Below are positions 60,549-64,000 of a DNA stretch of 64,000 nucleotides, piece by piece. The position numbers and the translations under genes are program-made. The notes below the pieces were generated by a model that saw nothing but the letters and a program-made list of their open reading frames with translations, searched no databases and was not told the origin of the DNA. How positions within the stretch are numbered: position 1 is the first letter of the stretch; each line of letters starts with the position of its first letter. Origin of the DNA: Verrucomicrobiota bacterium (GTDB taxonomy: Bacteria > Verrucomicrobiota > Verrucomicrobiia > Verrucomicrobiales > Akkermansiaceae); contig JAPLUI010000318.1 in assembly GCA_026397725.1 (NCBI GenBank), positions 1 through 64,000 of the forward strand, in the 5' to 3' direction.

Positions 60549-61544
60549 TCAAACAACCCTAGGGTAACGAAGCAGGCTGCCCGCCAGGGTCTCGCTCGGC
60601 TTCTCGCCGAATAACGTGCGGTAGTCGTTGGCAAAGTGGCCCATGTGCCAAAAGCCCCATTTAAACGCCAACTGCTTGACGGTTCCCGGAGTGGGGGCGG
60701 CTTCTCGCAGGTCGCGCCGGATGCCGTGGAGACGTTGATGGCGGATAAATGCCGTTGGCTTAAGGTCTAGCAAATCGCGGAACAGCACTTCAACCCCCCG
60801 CCGGGATAGATTCAGTTCACTGCAAAGATCGTCGAGTTGGATCGGTTGCCGGGCGTGCTCGGCGATGAAATCGCGCCCCTGGCGTAGCCGCCGCAAGCGG
60901 CCTGCCGTGCGCCGGGTGGGAGGCGGAACTAGGTCGCCGCAGCCCTGGCGCAAGCCGGCGAGGAATAGTTCCAGCAGTTGGTGCTCGACCTGTTGGCGGG
61001 CCAGCAAACTGGTCAACGGTGCCGCCGGATCCCGAATTCCGGCAAGCACCTGTGACAGCACCCATCGGAGCTGGGTTTGCTCCGCCAGCCCGATGCGCAT
61101 GCCGGCACCCTGCTTGAGGATTCCAGCCGGGATGTTCGGGAAATGTCGTTCAAGCGCGGCATGGAAGGTCGCTTCGGGCACGGTGAGCGTCGCGTTCGCG
61201 TAGCCTTCGGGCGTGAACGCGTCCAGCGTGCCGCCGGGGGGAAAAAAGCCCATGTATCCAGCCGTGTGGCGGGCCGCAAAATTGAATGAGTATCCCTCGC
61301 TCGGACAGTCCAGGACGAACACTAGCGTGAAACAGTCCCGCGGCATGGTGCCGGTGAACAGCATGGCCGGCCCCAACGCGGCGAATTCCAGACGCACCTG
61401 CGGACACAGCACGCGGGCAATCATGCTTGGCGCGGGGCGGGCACTGAGCTGGCAGACCGAGAAGTTCGCATGCTTGACCGCGTCGGCGAGCGCCTCGGGA
61501 TCAAGCACCTGCAACCAAGCGACTGGCATCATTGGATCGTCCAC
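60549..61544 (-). CDS. AraC-family transcriptional regulator
   Basis: The 331-residue protein has a sensor-like N-terminal region with no clear cupin motif. A C-terminal AraC helix-turn-helix pair covers about residues 225-320: I-Q-L-D-D-L-C-S-E-L-N-L-S-R-R-G-V as the first helix-turn-helix and W-G-F-W-H-M-G-H-F-A-N-D-Y-R as the typical second one. It is transcribed away from the outer-membrane protein gene, with a 189-base shared intergenic region. It may therefore control itself and that operon. The inducer is unknown. Confidence 0.87.
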   Translation of the reverse strand: MDDPMMPVAWLQVLDPEALADAVKHANFSVCQLSARPAPSMIARVLCPQVRLEFAALGPAMLFTGTMPRDCFTLVFVLDCPSEGYSFNFAARHTAGYMGFFPPGGTLDAFTPEGYANATLTVPEATFHAALERHFPNIPAGILKQGAGMRIGLAEQTQLRWVLSQVLAGIRDPAAPLTSLLARQQVEHQLLELFLAGLRQGCGDLVPPPTRRTAGRLRRLRQGRDFIAEHARQPIQLDDLCSELNLSRRGVEVLFRDLLDLKPTAFIRHQRLHGIRRDLREAAPTPGTVKQLAFKWGFWHMGHFANDYRTLFGEKPSETLAGSLLRYPRVV

Positions 61545-61733
61545 AGCCGCAATATTGGCGTCGCGCCCGCCGTCGGCAAGAAGATTCGGTGCGCTTTTGG
61601 GATGCGGATTTCACTTGTGGACAGGATTCCATGGTGCTTTATTCACGCTCCGAAAGCGCTAGCTCCAGTCGGCCCATGATCATTGGGGCGAGCGTTGGTT
61701 GCCAACCCTCCCATCATTCCAACCTCCTGAACT
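61545..61733. promoter_or_regulatory. Divergent regulatory region between the AraC-type and porin-like genes
   Basis: This 189-base gap separates oppositely oriented genes, so it should hold promoters for both and any AraC-type binding sites. A usable ribosome-binding sequence for the rightward gene (CCTCC-AACCTCCTG near 61,722-61,730) is not a good match to the consensus. No convincing -35/-10 pair or repeat could be picked out by eye. Confidence 0.4.
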
Positions 61734-62672
61734 ATGAAATTCGTCTCACTGCCATCCTTCTTCGCCACCCTCCTGTTGGTGGCCAACGTTCCCGCCGTCC
61801 AAGCCCAGTCAAGCGGTAAGGAAACCATCCTCCAACCGGGCCCGCGCCCCGCCGCCGCCGCCGAGAACGAGTGGCGCTTCTCGATCACCCCCTATCTCTG
61901 GTTGCCCTCCGTCAATCTCGACGTTTCAATGCCGGACGTGATGATCGGCAATCGCACGTTTGGCGGCGATTTCACCCTCGATCAATCGTGGACGGACACC
62001 CTGAGTGATTTCAGCAGCGATTACTACGTCCTGTCGCTCGCTGGCCGCTTTGAGGCCTGGAAAGGCTGCTGGGGCGGCTTCATCGATGGCTACTGGATCT
62101 TCGGAAAATCCACCGTCACCGGCAGTGATTCCAAAATGCTGCTGCGCGACCGCGTCGAAGTCACCACCTCGTCCACCATCACCGACAAGTTTGGCACCGG
62201 CCAAGTCAACTTCGGCCCGCAGTATCTTCTCGGCACCGCTCCGTTGACCGCTGCCTCCAGCGTTGACTTCGTCCTTTACGGCGGCGGCCGGGTGAATTGG
62301 ATCAGCAACGATATCGATGCCACCCTCAACGTGGCGGCTTCCGCCAACGCCGGCGCGGCGACCTCGCAGCTCAACTTCAGCAAGGACGACAGCCGGGTTT
62401 TCATCGAACCGATGATTGGCTTGAAGACCATTTGGACGCTGGGTGGAAACTGCATCGCCACCCTGCGCGGCGATGTCGGCGGTTTCGGCTTGGCGGCAAA
62501 CGACAACTGGGATTGCGACCTGGAAGCCTCGCTCGGGTGGCAATTCAACGACAGCGTCCTACTGAGCCTCGGCTACCGGGCCCGCGGCCAATGGGAAGAC
62601 AATTCCAGCAGTGACACCACCGCCGAGGGCTGGTTCTTTGGTCCCGAAGTGGGCCTGACCTGGCAGTTCTGA
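61734..62672 (+). CDS. Outer-membrane beta-barrel protein
   Basis: The 312-residue protein has a signal peptide (M-K-F-V-S-L-P-S-F-F ... V-Q-A-Q) and then alternating polar/hydrophobic strands (W-R-F-S-I-T-P-Y-L-W-L-P, Y-V-L-S-L-A-G-R-F-E). It ends with the outer-membrane signature G-L-T-W-Q-F. No enzymatic motif is visible. It is followed by a lipoprotein and a Gly/Val-rich secreted protein, and preceded by a divergent AraC regulator, which suggests an envelope-associated locus. Confidence 0.72.
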   Translation: MKFVSLPSFFATLLLVANVPAVQAQSSGKETILQPGPRPAAAAENEWRFSITPYLWLPSVNLDVSMPDVMIGNRTFGGDFTLDQSWTDTLSDFSSDYYVLSLAGRFEAWKGCWGGFIDGYWIFGKSTVTGSDSKMLLRDRVEVTTSSTITDKFGTGQVNFGPQYLLGTAPLTAASSVDFVLYGGGRVNWISNDIDATLNVAASANAGAATSQLNFSKDDSRVFIEPMIGLKTIWTLGGNCIATLRGDVGGFGLAANDNWDCDLEASLGWQFNDSVLLSLGYRARGQWEDNSSSDTTAEGWFFGPEVGLTWQF

Positions 62673-62798
62673 CATTTCGTCACACCGGGGCAGGCTGGTG
62701 GAGGGGATGCGGTGAACGCCGCCGCGTGGTTCCCCTTTCCGCCGCGCCCGGTCCAAGCTCCATTCATTTCCATGATCCACTCCAAACACCCCCATCCC

Positions 62799-63584
62799 AT
62801 GTTCAAGCTACCGTTACTTGCCATCGCCACCGCACTCCTGGTTTCCAGTTGTGCCACCCGTTATGCCACTCTGCCAGCCGATTCGGGCCCGACCCCGGAC
62901 CCGGATGTCCTGCTCAAGGCCATGTCCACCCGCCTGGCATCCGCCAAACAATATCGCTTCACGGCAGCCAACACGATTCCCAAGGAAGTGGCGGAGGCAC
63001 AGCACCAGCAACCGAAAAATGACGTGGCTGTGGTGGTGGCCAGGCCCGACAAGCTCGATGTCAAGATCAGCCACCAGGGTGCTGTCGCCCGCGAAATGAT
63101 TTACGACGGGAACACCTTCACGGTGGTGGATGGCATCAACAACTTCTACTCCAAGGCGGCGCACCAGGGCACCTTGGACACCGCGGTGGCCCAGATGACG
63201 AAGATCTACGGCTTCCAGCCGCCACTCGCCGAGTTCCTCCTCAGTGATCCCTATCGCGACATCAAACACCGCGTGGCGGCCATCACCTATCTTGGCAAGG
63301 GCGAGGTCCGCGAGGGCGGCAAGACCGTCCTATGTCACCGGATCGGCCTGGCCGGCCGACTCGCTGATGCCGAACTCTGGCTCGGCACCGCCGACAACCT
63401 GCCGCGCCGCCTGAAGGCCACCCGCAGCAATTCCGCGGGCAGAGATCTCCTCGTGGATGTGGACTTCCTCTCCTGGGATTTGAACCCGCAAGTGAGCGGC
63501 TCCGCATTCCGCCATCAAGCGCCCGCCGGGGCCGTGGAAATTCCGATGATTACCGTCGCCGAGGCCAGCGCCGCACCCAACTGA
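62799..63584 (+). CDS. DUF2092 lipoprotein
   Basis: From ATG 62799 the 261-residue protein has a lipoprotein signal peptide with lipobox L-V-S-S-C. A LolA-like beta half-barrel domain follows: D-P-D-V-L-L-K-A-M near 30, P-D-K-L-D-V-K-I near 76 and M-I-Y-D-G-N-T-F-T-V near 93. This matches the DUF2092 family of predicted periplasmic proteins. The in-frame ATG at 62712 would push the signal peptide inside the chain and is rejected. It probably shares a transcript with the upstream beta-barrel gene. Confidence 0.75.
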   Translation: MFKLPLLAIATALLVSSCATRYATLPADSGPTPDPDVLLKAMSTRLASAKQYRFTAANTIPKEVAEAQHQQPKNDVAVVVARPDKLDVKISHQGAVAREMIYDGNTFTVVDGINNFYSKAAHQGTLDTAVAQMTKIYGFQPPLAEFLLSDPYRDIKHRVAAITYLGKGEVREGGKTVLCHRIGLAGRLADAELWLGTADNLPRRLKATRSNSAGRDLLVDVDFLSWDLNPQVSGSAFRHQAPAGAVEIPMITVAEASAAPN

Positions 63585-63613
63585 GATTCCAATCTTCAAT
63601 CCATCATTACATC

Positions 63614-64000
63614 ATGAAAACTAATCAAATGCTCTGCAATCAATCAAAATTCGGGACCGCAACCCTGACGGCCCTCGCCCTTGGAATCATCCTCTGCCTG
63701 ACCACTGGCGGCGCGCTAGCCAGGGGCGTCGGCGCGGGCGGCGTCGGCGCGGGTCCCAGACCCGGTGCTGGCGTTGGTGGCGTCGGAGCGGGCGCCGCCC
63801 GGGCTGCCACTCCTGCCGGAGTCGGCCATGTGGGTGGTGTGGGAGTCGCCGGCGTCGGCGCGGGAGCCCGTGGCGTGGGCGTCGCGCCAGGGGTTGGCGT
63901 CGGTGCCCCAGGGGTTGGGGCACTGCCTGCTGGTTACCACGCCGCCGTGCCCGTCGGCTACGCCACAGTGGCCCACGCGGGCTACACCTGCCGCTATGTG
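63614..64000 (+). CDS. Gly/Val/Ala-rich secreted protein (3' end beyond window)
   Basis: The open frame runs from ATG 63614 to the window edge (129 codons, no stop). After a signal peptide (I-I-L-C-L-T-T-G-G-A-L-A) comes a low-complexity region of G-V-G-A-G, G-V-G-V and P-G-V-G units for about 65 residues. A less biased stretch with several Y and one C (P-V-G-Y-A-T-V, then Y-T-C-R-Y-V) follows. Proteins of this layout are seen next to DUF2092 genes in this phylum, as I recall; no function is known. Confidence 0.65.
   Translation, partial: MKTNQMLCNQSKFGTATLTALALGIILCLTTGGALARGVGAGGVGAGPRPGAGVGGVGAGAARAATPAGVGHVGGVGVAGVGAGARGVGVAPGVGVGAPGVGALPAGYHAAVPVGYATVAHAGYTCRYV

Noticed and set aside
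1-64000. Insertion sequences or integrases explaining the broken genes
   Set aside because: No transposase, integrase or terminal inverted repeat pair was found at any junction.
1-64000. tRNA, rRNA or riboswitch genes
   Set aside because: No cloverleaf with a CCA end, rRNA core sequence or known aptamer pattern was recognised, although a small RNA could be missed by eye.

Overview
The window is GC-rich bacterial DNA that most resembles a Verrucomicrobiota genome (class Verrucomicrobiia, probably near Luteolibacter and relatives). Reasons: secreted proteins built from autotransporter-associated beta-strand repeats; a shared C-terminal module opening with a DPDGDGHNN-type motif; many secreted glycoside hydrolases (GHs) without SusC/SusD; a UroD-like methyltransferase, a DUF1080 protein and a possible Verru_Chthon cassette protein A remnant. 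The genus is inference from protein style. Family names come from motif recognition, not from searches. No rRNA, tRNA, CRISPR array or transposase was seen.

Layout. 0-10 kb: three secreted or surface proteins, namely a beta-strand-repeat protein, a sialate O-acetylesterase-like esterase with seven InlB-like repeats, and a large beta-strand-repeat protein, plus the tail of a fourth. 10-55.8 kb: a long, entirely plus-strand carbohydrate locus with short or overlapping gene junctions. Intact-looking members are a GH32/43-like propeller protein, GH95, GH43 with discoidin domains, a tandem GH5-like protein, two GH127-like proteins, a six-hairpin glycosidase-like protein, an MFS sugar porter, a UroD-like protein, a DUF1080 hydrolase, a GH95-like barrel protein, an alpha-galactosidase-like protein, a second repeat-bearing esterase and a 1243-residue glycosidase-like protein. 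Interleaved are many broken or mosaic genes: pieces of GH32, GH51, GH31, esterase, alpha-galactosidase-like, UroD-like and cassette genes. 55.8-56.8 kb, minus strand: an hsdM (type I restriction methylase) pseudogene. 57-59.8 kb: a NarL-type two-component pair. 59.8-60.5 kb: degenerate sequence. 60.5-64 kb: an AraC-type regulator divergent from an outer-membrane beta-barrel protein, a DUF2092 lipoprotein and a Gly/Val-rich secreted protein cut by the window edge.

Functionally the plus-strand locus looks like a polysaccharide-utilisation region. Secreted esterases and glycosidases would strip acetyl, fucosyl, arabinosyl, galactosyl and possibly fructosyl decorations from a complex glycan, and the MFS porter would import released sugar.

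The most striking observation is that many genes have lost their catalytic core while keeping both ends, often with the reading frame preserved, and that several GH32-type genes break at the same place, just after the conserved G-x-Y-H motif. The hsdM gene shows the same pattern. This could be real genome decay, a recombination process acting on paralogues, or an assembly artefact; read-level evidence is needed to decide.
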